From: Novosphingobium endophyticum
GTDB lineage: Bacteria > Pseudomonadota > Alphaproteobacteria > Sphingomonadales > Sphingomonadaceae
DNA: 64,000 nt
Assembly (NCBI RefSeq): GCF_014640675.1
Contig: NZ_BMHK01000001.1
Coordinates: forward strand, 124,001-188,000
Direction: 5' to 3'
The notes under the pieces were generated by a model. It searched no databases and had not been told where the DNA came from. It saw only the letters and a list, made by a program, of their open reading frames with translations. Of this stretch, positions 1-11,183 are shown in pieces. The position numbers and the translations under genes are program-made. The first letter of the stretch is position 1, and every line of letters starts with the position of its first letter.

Positions 1-2
1 TT

Positions 3-65
3 TCTTCCGACATGGGCAAGCTCTACGTCGCGCTCGCGCAGGCGATCGAACGGTTTCGGAGCTGA
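3..65 (+). CDS. 3' end of an unidentified gene (partial)
   Basis: The frame is open from the window edge and gives 20 residues ending in ALAQAIERFRS before a TGA stop. It converges on the minus-strand DUF1467 gene with 26 bases between the two stops. Too little is present to name a family. Reality is inferred only from the amphipathic, non-repetitive C-terminus and from the lack of any other gene here. Confidence 0.4.
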   Translation, partial: SSDMGKLYVALAQAIERFRS

Positions 66-91
66 AAACGGGTAGATGCGCGTGACGGCGA

Positions 92-382
92 TCAGTACCC
101 GAGATCGTCCACCGGCGGTTTGCCGAAGAAATTGATGTCGTCCACGTTTATCCAGCCATTGACGTAGTTGAGATAGAACAGCCCGGTCAGGAGGGCGGCG
201 AGCACCGTCGCGCGGACGACGATCATGCCGGGGCGGAAATTGACCGGCGCGCTGTCGGCGTGCCCCTTCTCCACCTCATGTCCGTCCACCTGGTCAGGCG
301 TGCGCAGGCCGAAAGGCATGACCAGGAATGCGCTGAGCACCCATAGCAGGCCATAGATCGCCAGCATCGAGGTCCACTGCAT
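92..382 (-). CDS. DUF1467 family small membrane protein
   Basis: A 96-residue protein with two hydrophobic segments, about residues 5-22 and 56-72, joined by a polar loop that begins with the PFGLRTPDQ stretch. The C-terminus is GKPPVDDLGY. This matches the DUF1467 membrane protein that follows RNase J in many alphaproteobacterial nuo operons. Its role is unknown. I chose the ATG at 382, which begins MQWTSML, because it lies 13 bases after the rnj stop and precedes the first membrane segment; a longer frame would overlap rnj. It is the last gene of the operon. Confidence 0.8.
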   Translation of the reverse strand: MQWTSMLAIYGLLWVLSAFLVMPFGLRTPDQVDGHEVEKGHADSAPVNFRPGMIVVRATVLAALLTGLFYLNYVNGWINVDDINFFGKPPVDDLGY

Positions 383-395
383 CGCTTGGCTCCCG

Positions 396-2021
396 TCAGT
401 TACCGAGAAGAAGGACCTGCACCTGCGGCCGCTTGCCCGACCAGCGCGTGGCAGCGCGGCGTGCCGCCAGACGAGCGGCTTCGATACGGCCCGCGTGGTC
501 GGCTTTCTTCGCCTTGCCGAGCGCGGCGGCGACATCGCGCCGGGCTTCCTCCAGGAACGCTCCGTAATCCTCGTCAAGCGGCAGGCCCATGGCCGCGACC
601 TCGACATGACCATGCCGGTCAGCCGCGACCGAAACGACGCCGTTATGGGCGATACGCCGCCGCATCACCATGGCCTCGCCATCGGCAGGCGCGATGATGT
701 CGCCGTCCAGTATGAGCCGTCCGGACCGCACTTCGCCGAATTTGCCCGGTGCGCCGGGGGCGAGACGCACGAGATCGCCGTTCTTCTGGAAGACCGCCTT
801 GGGAATGCCACTGGAAAGCCCCAGCCTTGCCTGCTCGCGCATGTGGCGGATTTCGCCGTGCACGGGGACCAGTATCTCCGGCCGCAGCCAGCCATAAAGC
901 GTCTCGAGTTCGGGCCTTCCGGGGTGACCGGAGACGTGGATTGGGCTCTGCCGGTCGGTCACGAGCACAATGCCGGCATCCGACAGGCGGTTCTGGATCT
1001 TGCCGATGGCAATCTCGTTGCCGGGAATCTGACGGCTCGAGAACAGGACGACATCGCCCGATTCCAGCTTGATCGGATGGTTGCCTTCGGAAATCCGGGC
1101 CAGAGCCGCGCGGGGTTCGCCCTGCCCGCCGGTGGCCACGATCAGCACTTCGCTGCGCGGCAAGTCCATGGCCGTTTCGGGATCGACGATTTCCGGCAGA
1201 TCCTTGAGGTAGCCGCTTGCCTTCCCGGTCTCGATGATCCGATCGAGCGAACGCCCCGCCACGCACAGCTTGCGCTTGGTCTTGCGTGCCACCTCGCCGA
1301 GCGTCTGCAGGCGGGCGACGTTGGAGGCGAAAGTCGTCACCAGTACGCGCCGGCCGCTATGGCGCTTCACTTCGGCGAGCAGGCCGCGATAGACCTCGCC
1401 CTCCGAACCGGAGGCCTCCGGATTGAAGACGTTGGTCGAATCGCAGACCAGCGCGAGCACGCCCTGATCGCCGATCTCGGTCAGTTCCTCCGACGTTGCC
1501 GGCGTTCCGATCTGCGGTTCGTCATCGAGCTTCCAGTCACCGGTATGGAAGATCCGGCCGAACGGCGTTTCAATAAGAAGCGCATTGCCCTCGGCGATCG
1601 AATGCGCAAGCGGGACATAGCGAATGCCGAAGGGGCCGATCTCGAACCGGTCGAAATTGTCGACGGCGATCAGTTCGACCCGGTCGAGGATGCCTGCCTC
1701 CTCGAGCTTCGCGGCAACGAGCCTGGCCGTGAACGGCGTCGCGTAGATCGGAACGCCCAGTTCTTCCGCGAAATAGGGGACCGCGCCGATATGGTCTTCG
1801 TGGGCATGGGTCAGCACGATGCCGAGCAGGTTCTCCCGCTCATTCTCGATGAATTCGAGGTCGGCAAAGACAAGGTCGATGCCGGGGTATTCGTTCATGC
1901 CGAAGGTCATTCCCAGATCGACCATCAGCCACTTGCCCTTGCAGCCGTAGAGATTGACATTCATGCCAATCTCGCCCGAGCCGCCGAGCGCGCAAAACAA
2001 CAATTCGTTACCTGGAATCAC
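396..2021 (-). CDS. rnj: Ribonuclease J
   Basis: A 541-residue metallo-beta-lactamase/beta-CASP RNase of the RNase J family, which in alphaproteobacteria does 5'-to-3' exonucleolytic and endonucleolytic mRNA and rRNA processing. The zinc motif HAHEDH is at residues 72-77. The beta-CASP region follows, with [14 protein letters not shown] near the middle and the C-terminal metal-binding motifs HVSGHP and PVHGE after it. Length fits the family. Its ATG overlaps the coaX stop by 4 nt. Position downstream of nuoN-birA-coaX is the usual alphaproteobacterial order. The N-terminal GGSGEIGMN is characteristic. Confidence 0.95.
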   Translation of the reverse strand: MIPGNELLFCALGGSGEIGMNVNLYGCKGKWLMVDLGMTFGMNEYPGIDLVFADLEFIENERENLLGIVLTHAHEDHIGAVPYFAEELGVPIYATPFTARLVAAKLEEAGILDRVELIAVDNFDRFEIGPFGIRYVPLAHSIAEGNALLIETPFGRIFHTGDWKLDDEPQIGTPATSEELTEIGDQGVLALVCDSTNVFNPEASGSEGEVYRGLLAEVKRHSGRRVLVTTFASNVARLQTLGEVARKTKRKLCVAGRSLDRIIETGKASGYLKDLPEIVDPETAMDLPRSEVLIVATGGQGEPRAALARISEGNHPIKLESGDVVLFSSRQIPGNEIAIGKIQNRLSDAGIVLVTDRQSPIHVSGHPGRPELETLYGWLRPEILVPVHGEIRHMREQARLGLSSGIPKAVFQKNGDLVRLAPGAPGKFGEVRSGRLILDGDIIAPADGEAMVMRRRIAHNGVVSVAADRHGHVEVAAMGLPLDEDYGAFLEEARRDVAAALGKAKKADHAGRIEAARLAARRAATRWSGKRPQVQVLLLGN

Positions 2022-2797
2022 TTGGCAGTTGCCCTTTCGGCAAGGATGGCGAGGCCTTCAATCGTCAGGTCCGGATCCACCGAATCGAAAATGTCGGTCG
2101 CCTCGTCGAACAGGACCGCAAGACCGCCCGTGGCGATCACTTTTGCTGGCCTGCCGATCTGCGTGCGCATCCGCGCGATCAACCCTTCCATCATCGCGAC
2201 ATAGCCCCAGAACACGCCGATCAGCATCTGGTCCTCGGTGTTGCGACCAATGACGCTGCTGTTCTTGGGTACTTCAATAGCGATACGCGGCAGTTTTGCG
2301 GTGTGGCCCACCAGCGCATCGAGCGACAGGTTGATACCCGGCGCAATGATCCCGCCCTTGTAGGCGCCGTGAAAATCGATCGCATCGAACGTCGTCGCCG
2401 TTCCGAAGTCGACGATGATAATATCCCCGCCATGCTTGGCATGCGCGGCGATGGCGTTGACGGCGCGGTCGGCTCCAAGCGAGCGCGGCTCATCCACGTC
2501 GATGTCGATGGCGTAGTCCGCCTTGCCGAGCCCCGCGATCAGCGGCTCGACGTTGAAGTAGTGGCGGCACAGGATTTCGAGGTTGTGCAGCGCGCGCGGC
2601 ACTACCGTCGAGATGATGACGGTGTCGACCTGCTTGCGGTCGATTCCGCGTATCGCCAGCAGTTGCATCAGCCAGACGGCGTATTCGTCGCCGGTGCGCC
2701 GCGGATCGGTGGCGATGCGCCAGCGGCCCTTGATCTCGCGGCCATCGAGCAGCGCGAAAACGACGTTGGTATTGCCGGCATCAATGGCTAGCAGCAT
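2018..2797 (-). CDS. coaX: Type III pantothenate kinase
   Basis: Phosphorylates pantothenate in the first step of coenzyme A synthesis. The N-terminal nucleotide-binding loop DAGNTN is at residues 6-11, GADRAVN and FGTATTFD are the central ASKHA-fold motifs, and the protein is 259 residues, normal for CoaX. A TTG at 2815 would add six residues and overlap the birA stop, but the ATG at 2797 has a GAGGAA ribosome site about nine bases upstream and gives the canonical [11 protein letters not shown] start. It is translated between birA and rnj in the nuo transcript. Confidence 0.93.
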   Translation of the reverse strand: MLLAIDAGNTNVVFALLDGREIKGRWRIATDPRRTGDEYAVWLMQLLAIRGIDRKQVDTVIISTVVPRALHNLEILCRHYFNVEPLIAGLGKADYAIDIDVDEPRSLGADRAVNAIAAHAKHGGDIIIVDFGTATTFDAIDFHGAYKGGIIAPGINLSLDALVGHTAKLPRIAIEVPKNSSVIGRNTEDQMLIGVFWGYVAMMEGLIARMRTQIGRPAKVIATGGLAVLFDEATDIFDSVDPDLTIEGLAILAERATAK

Positions 2798-2811
2798 GGG
2801 CCTTGGTTTCC

Positions 2812-3534
2812 TCAATGCGAAGTTGCGGCAAGAAGCACGTCGCCCGCGTGGACCGTCCGCATCGATCCATCGTCGAGACCCAGCAGAAGGTTCCCTTCGT
2901 CCGTCAGCCCGGCAAATGCGCCTTCGATCGGCTCCTCTCCCGGTGAAAGCACCGTGAGGCGGGTTCCCTCGGGATGCGCGGCACTTTGCCAGCGGCGCAG
3001 CAAGGGGGCAAGGCCGGCGCCGCGCCAGCGCTGAAGTTCGAGGTCAAAGCATATGGCCAGCTTTTCGGCGAATTCGTCACGCGATACGGTGATGCCGTTG
3101 CCGGCGAGCGAGGCGACGCGGCGTCCCTCCACTTCGGGCGCGATGTTCAGGTTGGCGCCGATACCGACGATGACGGTGTCCGCTACCATTTCCAACAGGA
3201 TTCCCGCCAGCTTGGCCCCGCCGAGCAGCACGTCGTTGGGCCATTTCAGCCGAAGCGCATCGGTATCGGGCACAAATCCCGAAAGTGCCTCGTGAACGGC
3301 AAGCCCGCTGAGCAGGGCCAGCGAGGACGCCGGCGGGTCGCCCGGGCCCGGGCGAACCAGGGTGGAGCCCATGAAATTGCCGAGGCCGTCGTTCCAGACA
3401 CGCCCGAGCCGCCCCCTGCCCGCGATCTGGCGATCCGCCACGAGCCAGTCACCCTCGGGCAGGTATTCGCCGCCGGCAAGCCGCGCGGCCAGATCCGCGT
3501 TGGTGGAGCCGGTCTCTGCGACAGTCCTGATCAA
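2812..3534 (-). CDS. birA: Biotin--[acetyl-CoA carboxylase] ligase
   Basis: Transfers biotin through biotinyl-AMP to a lysine of biotin carboxyl carrier proteins. The protein is 240 residues, without the N-terminal DNA-binding domain of E. coli BirA, so it should be an enzyme only and not a repressor. ETGSTN opens the catalytic domain, GRGRLGRVW is the biotinyl-AMP loop, and KWPNDVLL with KLAGILLE forms the biotin and ATP site. The start is a TTG that overlaps the nuoN stop by 4 nt. The C-terminal domain ([12 protein letters not shown]) is present. Confidence 0.93.
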   Translation of the reverse strand: MIRTVAETGSTNADLAARLAGGEYLPEGDWLVADRQIAGRGRLGRVWNDGLGNFMGSTLVRPGPGDPPASSLALLSGLAVHEALSGFVPDTDALRLKWPNDVLLGGAKLAGILLEMVADTVIVGIGANLNIAPEVEGRRVASLAGNGITVSRDEFAEKLAICFDLELQRWRGAGLAPLLRRWQSAAHPEGTRLTVLSPGEEPIEGAFAGLTDEGNLLLGLDDGSMRTVHAGDVLLAATSH

Positions 3535-4994
3535 AGGGCGAAGAACAGCGACGCCGCCGCCACGTCAGCCAGACCGCCAAGCCACTTGGCCAGCAGGTAA
3601 CCGAGCGGCGAGATGAAGACGACGCAGGCAACGAGGATGATCTTGTGCCAGATGTCGCTCTCGCCCTTCACCACATCGGCGGGCTCATCGAAGTACATGA
3701 TCTTGACGATCTTGATGTAGTAGAATGCGCCGATCACGGAAGCCGCGATACCGAGTGCGGCAAGCGCGATGAAATCCGCCTGCACCGCAGCCTGGAAGAC
3801 CACGAACTTGCCCCAGAAGCCGAACAGCGGCGGGATGCCGGCAAGGCTGAACATGATCATGGCGAGGCCGAGCGCCAGCGCGGGGCGCGTGCGCGACAGG
3901 CCCGCCAGTGACGGAATATTCTCGACGAACGCGCCGTTCTCGTCCTTCAGCATCAGCACCGCGACGAAACCGCCCAGCGTCATCGCGACGTAGATCGCCA
4001 AATAGACCAGCATGGCCGAGGCACCCTGCGGCGTTGCCACGGCAAGACCGATCAGGATGAAGCCGACATTGTTGATCGACGAATAGGCCATCAGTCGCTT
4101 GATGTTGCTCTGGCCGATCGCACCCAGCGCGCCGACGACGATCGAGGCGAGCGCGATGAACACCACGATCTGCTGCCATGCCGCCGCCTGATCCCCGAAA
4201 GCATCGAGCATGACGCGCATGGTGAGGCCGAGCGCGGCAACCTTGGGCGCGGTGGCGAAGAAGGTCGTCACCGGCGTAGGCGCGCCTTCGTAGACGTCCG
4301 GCGTCCACATGTGGAACGGTACCGCGCTGACCTTGAAAGCCAGGCCGACGAGGATGAAGACCACGCCGAACAGTGCGCCATGCGACAGGCCGCCGGCCAG
4401 CGCCGCGTTGATGCCCGTGAAGGAGACGGTGCCGGTAAAGCCGTAGATCAGGCTCATGCCGAAAAGCAGGATGCCCGAGGCCAGCGCGCCCAGCACGAAG
4501 TACTTGAGGCCGGCCTCCGCCGAACGATCATCAGGGCGCAGGAACGCGGCCAGTACGTAGGCGGCGAGCGAGTTCATCTCGAGGCCGATGTAGAGCGTGA
4601 CGAGATCGCCGGCCGAAACCATGATGCCCATGCCCAGCGCGGCGAAAAGCACCAGCACTGGGTATTCCGCGCGCATCGCCTTGAACCGCTCGAAAAAGGC
4701 GGGCGCGATCACCAGCGAGGCGGCGGCGGAGAGATAGATCAGGATCTTCGCGAAGGACGCGAAGGCATCGGCGCGGAACTGGCCGAAGAACGCCGAGGTT
4801 TCCGGCCCCATAGCTCCGGCGCAAAGCGCGGGCGCGACGAGGAATGCGGCGGCCACCAGCGCGGCCACGGCGAGAATCGAGATCAACCGGCTAGCCTTGT
4901 CCCCGCTCCATGCGGCGACCAGCAGCAGGACGAGGCCCGCGATGCTCAGCGTTTCTTCCGGCGCGATCAGGCGCAGCGACTGCGACCAGTCCAT
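3531..4994 (-). CDS. nuoN: NADH-quinone oxidoreductase subunit N
   Basis: An antiporter-like membrane subunit of complex I, in the proton-pumping arm. It has 487 residues and a hydrophobic pattern compatible with about 14 helices. The conserved core is visible as HMWTPDVYEGAPTPVT and, later, SSINNVGF. The start codon shares one base with the nuoM stop (TGATG), so translation is probably coupled. It is the last nuo gene; birA follows with a 4-nt overlap. Confidence 0.97.
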   Translation of the reverse strand: MDWSQSLRLIAPEETLSIAGLVLLLVAAWSGDKASRLISILAVAALVAAAFLVAPALCAGAMGPETSAFFGQFRADAFASFAKILIYLSAAASLVIAPAFFERFKAMRAEYPVLVLFAALGMGIMVSAGDLVTLYIGLEMNSLAAYVLAAFLRPDDRSAEAGLKYFVLGALASGILLFGMSLIYGFTGTVSFTGINAALAGGLSHGALFGVVFILVGLAFKVSAVPFHMWTPDVYEGAPTPVTTFFATAPKVAALGLTMRVMLDAFGDQAAAWQQIVVFIALASIVVGALGAIGQSNIKRLMAYSSINNVGFILIGLAVATPQGASAMLVYLAIYVAMTLGGFVAVLMLKDENGAFVENIPSLAGLSRTRPALALGLAMIMFSLAGIPPLFGFWGKFVVFQAAVQADFIALAALGIAASVIGAFYYIKIVKIMYFDEPADVVKGESDIWHKIILVACVVFISPLGYLLAKWLGGLADVAAASLFFAL

Positions 4995-6532
4995 CAGTGT
5001 GCCCCCTCATGCGCAGCATGTTCTTCTTGCGCAGGCTTTTCCTTTGCCATTGCCAGCCTGGAATCCCCCTCCGGCGCCGCGCGGGCGAGCCGGGCTTCGA
5101 GCGCGGCAATATCGGCGCGCATCGGCGCGAGGAAACTCTCGGGATAGACGCCCATCCACAGCACCGCGAGGCCGAGGGGAACCACCATGAGCAGTTCGCG
5201 TGCATCGAGGTCGGCCATGGCGGCGGCATCGGCATTCTTCTGGTCGCCGAAGGCGACCCGGCGATAGAGATAGAGCATGTAGGCCGCGCCCAGGATGATG
5301 CCGGTGGCGCAGACCAGCGTCGTCCACGTAGAGACCTGGTAAATCCCCGCGAGGCTCAGGAATTCGCCCACGAAACCGCTGGTCCCCGGAAGGCCGACCG
5401 AGGCCATGGTGAACAGCATGAAGAACAGCGCATAACGCGGCATGTTGATCGAAAGCCCGCCGTAGCGGTCGATCTCACGCGTGTGCAGCCGGTCGTAGAT
5501 GATGCCTACGCACAGGAACAGCGCGCCCGAGACGAGGCCGTGGCTCAGCATGACCATCATCGAACCTTCGAGGCCCTGCGCGTTGAAAGCGAAAAGGCCG
5601 ATGGTCACGATCGCCATGTGCGCGACCGAGGAATAGGCGATCAGCTTCTTCATGTCGTGCTGGACCAGCGCGATCAGCGAAGTCAGCACCACGGCGGCCA
5701 TCGACAGACCCCAGATCAGCGGACCGAACTGGACCGAGGCCTCCGGGAACATCGGCAGCGAGAAGCGGATGAAGCCGTAACCGCCCATCTTCAGCAGCAC
5801 GCCCGCAAGAATGACCGAACCCGCGGTCGGCGCCTGGACGTGTGCGTCGGGCAGCCAGGTGTGGACCGGCCACATCGGCATCTTCACCGCGAAGCTGGCG
5901 AAAAAGGCGAGCCACAGCCAGGTCTGCGCCTGCGGATCGAAGTCGTATGCCATCAGCGTCGGGATGTCGGTCGTTCCCGCCGTGTTCACCATCCACAACA
6001 TCGCGATCAGCATCAGCACCGAGCCGAGCAACGTGTAGAGGAAGAACTTGTACGAGGCGTAGATACGGTCCGCCCCGCCCCAGACGCCAATGATGAGGTA
6101 CATCGGGATCAGGCCGGCTTCGAAGAAGATGTAGAACAGGAACAGGTCCTGCGCCGCGAAAACGCCGATCATCAGCGTTTCCATGAGCAGGAAGGCGCCC
6201 ATGTACTCGCCGACGCGCTTGTCGATCGATCTCCAGCTCGCGCCGATGCAGATCGGCATGAGGAAGACCGAAAGCATGATCAGCAGCAACGCGATACCGT
6301 CGATGCCGAGCGCGTAGGAGAAGCCCGGGAAGAGTTCTGCCCGTTCGGTGAACTGCCACTGCGCGCCCCCGATGTCGAAGTTCGCCCAGAGCACGGCGCC
6401 CAGCGCGAGATCGACGAGCGTTGCGAACAGCGCCAGCATCCGTGCCGACTTCGCGTCCATGAAAAGGCATGCGAGCCCCGCCGCAAGCGGCACGAGCAGC
6501 ATCACGCTGAGGATCGGAAAACCACCCATCAT
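4994..6532 (-). CDS. nuoM: NADH-quinone oxidoreductase subunit M
   Basis: An antiporter-like subunit of the complex I membrane arm, 512 residues, strongly hydrophobic throughout. Family motifs include HTWLPDAHVQAPTAGSV and SSVAHM, with a conserved lysine in the broken helix region (HDMKKLIAYSS). Two start codons lie side by side (MMGG); either is possible. A single base separates it from nuoL. Confidence 0.97.
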   Translation of the reverse strand: MMGGFPILSVMLLVPLAAGLACLFMDAKSARMLALFATLVDLALGAVLWANFDIGGAQWQFTERAELFPGFSYALGIDGIALLLIMLSVFLMPICIGASWRSIDKRVGEYMGAFLLMETLMIGVFAAQDLFLFYIFFEAGLIPMYLIIGVWGGADRIYASYKFFLYTLLGSVLMLIAMLWMVNTAGTTDIPTLMAYDFDPQAQTWLWLAFFASFAVKMPMWPVHTWLPDAHVQAPTAGSVILAGVLLKMGGYGFIRFSLPMFPEASVQFGPLIWGLSMAAVVLTSLIALVQHDMKKLIAYSSVAHMAIVTIGLFAFNAQGLEGSMMVMLSHGLVSGALFLCVGIIYDRLHTREIDRYGGLSINMPRYALFFMLFTMASVGLPGTSGFVGEFLSLAGIYQVSTWTTLVCATGIILGAAYMLYLYRRVAFGDQKNADAAAMADLDARELLMVVPLGLAVLWMGVYPESFLAPMRADIAALEARLARAAPEGDSRLAMAKEKPAQEEHAAHEGAH

Positions 6533-6533
6533 C

Positions 6534-8561
6534 TTATCCCGCGATCACCCAGCTGATGGCGCCGACAAGGCCCAGCAGCATGACAAGAGCATAGCTATAG
6601 AGATAGCCCGACTGGACCTTCTGCGCGTACGTGGAGCCTCTGGCCACGACCCAGGCGGCGCCGTTCGGGCCGAACCGGTCGATCAGGCCGACGTCGCCCT
6701 GTTTCCAGAACAGGCGGCCGAACCAGAAGGCCGGGACCACGAAAAGGTAGTGGTACAGCTCGTCGAACATCCACTTGCGATAAACGAACGTATAGATCGG
6801 CCCGAGCTGCTCGGCCGCGGCGGCCGGGAACGAGGTGTTCCGGATGTAGCCGTACCAGGCGATGACGAAGCCGATGGCCATGACCGTGAAGGGCGACCAC
6901 TTCACCCACGTCGGCACCTCGTGCATCGCGTCGATCAGGTGCTCGTGGAAGACCAGCGCGCCCCTCCAGAACTCGCCCGTGCCCTCGCTGATAAACGAGT
7001 GATGGAACACGAATCCGGCGAACACCGCGCCCAGCGAGAGCACGACCAGCGGCAGGAGCATGACCCACGGGCTTTCGTGCGGATGGTAGCCCGCCGTGCC
7101 GACCGGGTTTTCGACATGATTGTCGTGCCCGGCCTCCTCGGAGGGGTCTTCATGCTCATGGTGAACCGCGTGCTGGATGTGCTCCGACCCCGCCCAGCGC
7201 GCCTCGCCGAAGAAGGTCAGGAACACGAGGCGCCAGGAGTAGAAGCTGGTCATCAGCGCCGCGAAAATGCCCATCCAGAAAGCGAACTGGCCCACCGAAG
7301 TCCCGGCGCCAAAAGCCGCCTCGATGATCGCGTCCTTCGAATAGAAGCCCGCGAAGCCCACGAAGCCGGCAATGCCGACGCCGGTGATGGCAAGCGTGCC
7401 CGCCGTCATCGTCCAGAAGGTGATCGGGATGTGTTTGCGCAGGTTGCCGTAGAACCGCATGTCCTGCTCATGGTGCATGGCATGGATCACCGAGCCCGCG
7501 CCAAGGAACAGCAGCGCCTTGAAGAAGGCGTGCGTGAAGAGGTGGAACATGGCCGCGCCATAGGCGCCCACGCCCGCCGCGAAGAACATGTAGCCGAGTT
7601 GCGAGCAGGTCGAATAGGCGATGACGCGCTTGATGTCCCACTGGGTGCAGCCGATCGTCGCCGCGAAGAAGCAGGTCGCGGCGCCGATCACGGCGACGAA
7701 GGCCATCGCCGTCTCGCTTGTCTCGAACATGGGCGAGAGGCGGCAGACCATGAAGACGCCGGCGGTCACCATGGTCGCGGCGTGGATCAGCGCCGAAACC
7801 GGGGTCGGGCCTTCCATCGCGTCGGGAAGCCAGGTGTGCAGCCCCAATTGCGCCGACTTGCCCATCGCGCCGATGAACAGCAGGATGCACAGCACCGTCA
7901 TGGTGTCGAAGCGGTAGCCGAGGAAGCCGATGGTCGATCCGGCCATGCCCGGCGCCGCGGCGAGAATCTCGGGGATGGAGACGGTGCCGAAGACCAGGAA
8001 CGTGCCGAAGATGCCCAGCATGAAGCCCAGGTCACCCACGCGGTTGACCACGAAGGCCTTGATCGCGGCGGCATTCGCGCTTGGCTTGCGGAACCAGAAC
8101 CCGATGAGCAGGTACGAGGCGAGGCCAACGCCTTCCCAGCCGAAGAACATCTGCACCAGGTTGTCGGCCGTCACCAGCATGAGCATGGCAAAAGTGAAGA
8201 GCGAGAGGTAGGCGAAGAAGCGCGGCTGGTCCGGGTCTTCGTCCATGTACCCCCAGGAATAGAGGTGCACGAGCGCCGAGACCGTGGTGACCACCACGAG
8301 CATCACCGCCGTCAGAGCATCGACCCGCAGCGCCCAGTCGAAGGACATCGTGCCCGACTGCACCCACTTCAGGACCGGAACGACAGTCGCCTCGGCGCTG
8401 CCGTTCAGGAACTGGATGAAGATCGGCCATGATAGCGCGCAGGCAATGATGAGCGCGCCGGTCGTGACCGACCTCGCGGCGAGATTGCCAAGCTGCCTGT
8501 TGCCGAGCCCGGCGATGATGGCTGCCAGGAGCGGCAGGAAGACGATGAGGAGAATGGACAA
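6534..8561 (-). CDS. nuoL: NADH-quinone oxidoreductase subunit L
   Basis: The largest antiporter-like subunit, 675 residues, carrying the long lateral C-terminal helix. Motifs include [16 protein letters not shown] near residues 130-145, [24 protein letters not shown], and [18 protein letters not shown] His/Glu-rich hydrophilic loop ([19 protein letters not shown]) lies about three quarters along. The start is a TTG with AAGGGA upstream; it sits 4 bases after the nuoK stop. Confidence 0.96.
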   Translation of the reverse strand: MSILLIVFLPLLAAIIAGLGNRQLGNLAARSVTTGALIIACALSWPIFIQFLNGSAEATVVPVLKWVQSGTMSFDWALRVDALTAVMLVVVTTVSALVHLYSWGYMDEDPDQPRFFAYLSLFTFAMLMLVTADNLVQMFFGWEGVGLASYLLIGFWFRKPSANAAAIKAFVVNRVGDLGFMLGIFGTFLVFGTVSIPEILAAAPGMAGSTIGFLGYRFDTMTVLCILLFIGAMGKSAQLGLHTWLPDAMEGPTPVSALIHAATMVTAGVFMVCRLSPMFETSETAMAFVAVIGAATCFFAATIGCTQWDIKRVIAYSTCSQLGYMFFAAGVGAYGAAMFHLFTHAFFKALLFLGAGSVIHAMHHEQDMRFYGNLRKHIPITFWTMTAGTLAITGVGIAGFVGFAGFYSKDAIIEAAFGAGTSVGQFAFWMGIFAALMTSFYSWRLVFLTFFGEARWAGSEHIQHAVHHEHEDPSEEAGHDNHVENPVGTAGYHPHESPWVMLLPLVVLSLGAVFAGFVFHHSFISEGTGEFWRGALVFHEHLIDAMHEVPTWVKWSPFTVMAIGFVIAWYGYIRNTSFPAAAAEQLGPIYTFVYRKWMFDELYHYLFVVPAFWFGRLFWKQGDVGLIDRFGPNGAAWVVARGSTYAQKVQSGYLYSYALVMLLGLVGAISWVIAG

Positions 8562-8565
8562 GGTC

Positions 8566-8871
8566 TTATCCCTTCATCCGGTTGATATCGTCGACGGCGA
8601 TGGAGCCGCGTCCGCGGTAATAGACCACGAGGATGGCAAGCCCCACTGCGGCCTCGCCCGCCGCCACGGTCAGGACGAACATGGCGAATATCTGCCCGGT
8701 CAGGTCTCCCAGAAAGGAACTGAAGGCGACGAGGTTGATGTTCACCGCAAGCAGGATCAATTCGATCGCCATCAGGATGACGATCACGTTCTTGCGGTTG
8801 AGGAAAATGCCGAGCACGCCGAGCACGAAGAGGATCGAGCTGACGACGACGTAGTGTTCGATGCCGATCAT
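8566..8871 (-). CDS. nuoK: NADH-quinone oxidoreductase subunit K
   Basis: A 101-residue subunit with three membrane helices. The two helix glutamates of the E-channel are visible: one in [10 protein letters not shown] around residue 37 and one in [10 protein letters not shown] around residue 73. The ATG at 8871 (MIGIEHY) gives the normal NuoK length; the open frame continues upstream only by overlapping nuoJ. Confidence 0.96.
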   Translation of the reverse strand: MIGIEHYVVVSSILFVLGVLGIFLNRKNVIVILMAIELILLAVNINLVAFSSFLGDLTGQIFAMFVLTVAAGEAAVGLAILVVYYRGRGSIAVDDINRMKG

Positions 8872-8896
8872 GCGGCGCCCCCCTGATGCGTGGACA

Positions 8897-9514
8897 TCAC
8901 AGCGTAACCCCCTTGCCCACTTCGGGGTTGACGTTACGCGTCGCATCCTGCGGACGGCGCGAGATCTGCTTGCCGATGTTCTGGCCGCGAACGTCCGAAC
9001 GCTGGCGCAGCGTAAGCACGATGGCACCGATCATGGCGATCAGCAGGATGATACCCGCCGCCTCGAACAGGAAGAGATAGCGCCCGTAGAGCAGCGCGCC
9101 GATGGCCTCGATATTGGTCATGCCGGCAGGCGTCGCGCCGATGCCGTCAGGCGTTCCCAGTTCCATCGCCCCGGCGCGGTAGGCACCGATGCCGAGCACC
9201 ATCTCGGCCAGCAGGACGACGGCGACGAGCACGCCCAGCGGAAAGTTCTTGATGAACCCGGCGCGCAGCTCGGCGAAGTCGATGTTGAGCATCATCACGA
9301 CGAAGAGGAACAGCACCGCGACCGCGCCGACATAGACGATGACCAGCAGCATGGCGATGAACTCGGCGCCGACCAGCACCATCAGGCCGGCGGCGTTGAA
9401 GAACGCCAGGATCAGCCAGAGCACCGAATGCACCGGATTGCGCGAAAGGATGGTGATCGCGCCCGATCCGACGGTCAGCACCGCGAAAAGGTAGAAGGCG
9501 AAAACGTGGATCAC
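8897..9514 (-). CDS. nuoJ: NADH-quinone oxidoreductase subunit J
   Basis: A membrane subunit of 205 residues with five predicted helices in the first 165 residues. [20 protein letters not shown] and [20 protein letters not shown] are the classic NuoJ helices 1 and 3, the latter including the pi-bulge region near the quinone channel. The hydrophilic tail has ALTLRQR-like features ([14 protein letters not shown]). The start is GTG. A palindromic repeat separates it from nuoI, one of the few non-overlapping junctions of the operon. Confidence 0.95.
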   Translation of the reverse strand: MIHVFAFYLFAVLTVGSGAITILSRNPVHSVLWLILAFFNAAGLMVLVGAEFIAMLLVIVYVGAVAVLFLFVVMMLNIDFAELRAGFIKNFPLGVLVAVVLLAEMVLGIGAYRAGAMELGTPDGIGATPAGMTNIEAIGALLYGRYLFLFEAAGIILLIAMIGAIVLTLRQRSDVRGQNIGKQISRRPQDATRNVNPEVGKGVTL

Positions 9515-9530
9515 TTTGTTGCCCTTCCTC

Positions 9531-9594
9531 CGTTCGTGTCGAGCGAAGTCGAGACACGCGCACCACCCCTCTCGACTTCGCTCGAGGCGAACGG
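9531..9594. repeat. Paired palindromic (REP-like) element, family 1, copy a
   Basis: Two inverted copies of the core TCGAGCGAAGTCGAGA face each other, bounded by CGTTCG at one end and CGAACG at the other. The element lies in the nuoJ-nuoI gap. The same element, with a different loop, recurs at 15375-15438 in the nuoF-nuoE gap. Such paired elements can fold in RNA and may stabilise or partly terminate the message; that role is inference. Confidence 0.9.
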
Positions 9595-9637
9595 AACGTG
9601 GTGCTGATTGTTGTGGCCCCGAGTCACGGCGCTGCCC

Positions 9638-10123
9638 CTAGCGATACGGCGCATCGGCTTCAAGGTTCGCGGCGATGGCCCGCTCCCACTTGTCCCCGTT
9701 CGCCAGCAGCTTGGCCTTGTCATAGAGCAGTTCCTCGCGCGTTTCGGTCGCGTATTCGAAGTTCGGCCCCTCGACGATGGCATCGACCGGACAGGCTTCC
9801 TGGCAGAAGCCGCAGTAGATGCACTTCGTCATGTCGATGTCGTATCGCGTGGTGCGGCGCGAGCCGTCCTCGCGCGGCGCGGCCTCGATGGTGATCGCCT
9901 GCGCCGGACAGATCGCCTCGCACAGCTTGCAGGCGATGCAGCGCTCCTCGCCGTTGGGATAACGGCGCAGCGCATGCTCGCCGCGAAAGCGGGGCGAGAG
10001 CGGGTTCTTCTCGAACGGGTAGTTGATCGTCGCCTTGGGCTTGAAGAAGTACTTCAAGGTCAGCCAGTGCGCCTTCACGAACTCCCAAAGGGTGAACGAT
10101 TTGATGAGTTGAGCGACGGTCAT
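9638..10123 (-). CDS. nuoI: NADH-quinone oxidoreductase subunit I
   Basis: A 161-residue ferredoxin-like subunit that carries clusters N6a and N6b in the peripheral arm. Two 4Fe-4S motifs are complete: Cys62, 65, 68 and 72, then Cys101, 104, 107 and 111 (the [12 protein letters not shown] and [12 protein letters not shown] stretches). An N-terminal amphipathic helix precedes them. The ATG overlaps the nuoH stop by 4 nt. Confidence 0.97.
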   Translation of the reverse strand: MTVAQLIKSFTLWEFVKAHWLTLKYFFKPKATINYPFEKNPLSPRFRGEHALRRYPNGEERCIACKLCEAICPAQAITIEAAPREDGSRRTTRYDIDMTKCIYCGFCQEACPVDAIVEGPNFEYATETREELLYDKAKLLANGDKWERAIAANLEADAPYR

Positions 10124-11166
10124 ACAGTGTACCTCGTCAGCATCAGGTAGCCCGAAACCAGCACCACGAAGCCGAGTGACACCGGCAGGAACACCTTCCA
10201 GCCCAGGCGCATCAGCTGGTCATAGCGATACCGGGGCACGGTCGCCTTCACCCAGGAGAAGACGAAGAAGAAGAACAGCACCTTGAGCAGGAACCACACG
10301 AAGCCCGGCACAATGTACAGGAACGGCAGGTCGAGCGGCGGTAGCCAGCCACCGAAGAACAGCGTCGCGTTGAGCGCGCACATCAGCAGCACGTTGGCGT
10401 ATTCGCCAAGCCAGTAGGCGGCGAAGGCCATCGAGGAGTATTCGGTCTGGTACCCGGCGACCAGCTCGCTCTCCGCCTCGGTCAGGTCGAACGGCGCGCG
10501 CTGGGTTTCGGCGAGCGACGAGATCAGGAACATGACCCACATCGGGAACAGCAGGATGTTGAACGCAAAGCCGTTCAAAATGCCGAGCCCGTGGCCCTGC
10601 TGCGCCCTGACGATGTCGTTGAGGTTGAACGTCCCCGCCCAGAGCACGACGCAGATCAGGATGAAGCCGATCGAGACTTCGTATGAGATCATCTGCGCCG
10701 AGGCGCGCATGGCCGAGAAGAACGGGTATTTCGAGTTCGAGGCCCAGCCCGCCATCACCGTGCCGTAAACGCCCAGCGAGCTGATCGCGAGCACGTAGAG
10801 CAGGCCGACGTTGATGTCCGCCAGCACCGCCAGCTCGCTGAACGGGATCACCGCCCAGGCCATCAGCGCCACGGTGAAAGTCACCACCGGCGCGATCAGG
10901 AAGATCGCCTTGTTCGCGGCCGAGGGGACGATGGTTTCCTGCAGGAAGACCTTGAGACCGTCCGCGAAGCTCTGCAGCAGGCCGAACGGGCCGACCACGT
11001 TCGGACCGCGCCGCAGCGCCATCGCCGCCCAGATCTTGCGATCGGCGTAGATTATCATGGCCACGCCCAGCAGCAGCGGCAGCGCGATCAGCAGGATGCC
11101 GCTGACGGTGGCGACGAACCACGCCCATTCGTAGGACATGCCGAGGGATTGGAAGAAGGCGGTCAC
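10120..11166 (-). CDS. nuoH: NADH-quinone oxidoreductase subunit H
   Basis: The membrane subunit that forms much of the quinone chamber, 348 residues. [21 protein letters not shown] is the conserved loop 1, and [26 protein letters not shown] is the acidic loop lining the quinone site. The start is GTG at 11166. A long palindromic repeat lies between it and nuoG. Confidence 0.97.
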   Translation of the reverse strand: MTAFFQSLGMSYEWAWFVATVSGILLIALPLLLGVAMIIYADRKIWAAMALRRGPNVVGPFGLLQSFADGLKVFLQETIVPSAANKAIFLIAPVVTFTVALMAWAVIPFSELAVLADINVGLLYVLAISSLGVYGTVMAGWASNSKYPFFSAMRASAQMISYEVSIGFILICVVLWAGTFNLNDIVRAQQGHGLGILNGFAFNILLFPMWVMFLISSLAETQRAPFDLTEAESELVAGYQTEYSSMAFAAYWLGEYANVLLMCALNATLFFGGWLPPLDLPFLYIVPGFVWFLLKVLFFFFVFSWVKATVPRYRYDQLMRLGWKVFLPVSLGFVVLVSGYLMLTRYTV

Positions 11167-11183
11167 TTCGGGGCACCTCCCCT

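Noticed and set aside
495..2204. Long plus-strand open frame opposite rnj and coaX
   Set aside because: It mirrors two well-supported genes on the other strand, is rich in Arg, Asp, His and Gln in the way of GC-rich shadows, and has no known motif.
4910..8432. Two long plus-strand frames (548 and 694 residues) opposite nuoM and nuoL
   Set aside because: Both are very His/Arg/Glu-rich antisense shadows of hydrophobic membrane genes; no domain is seen.
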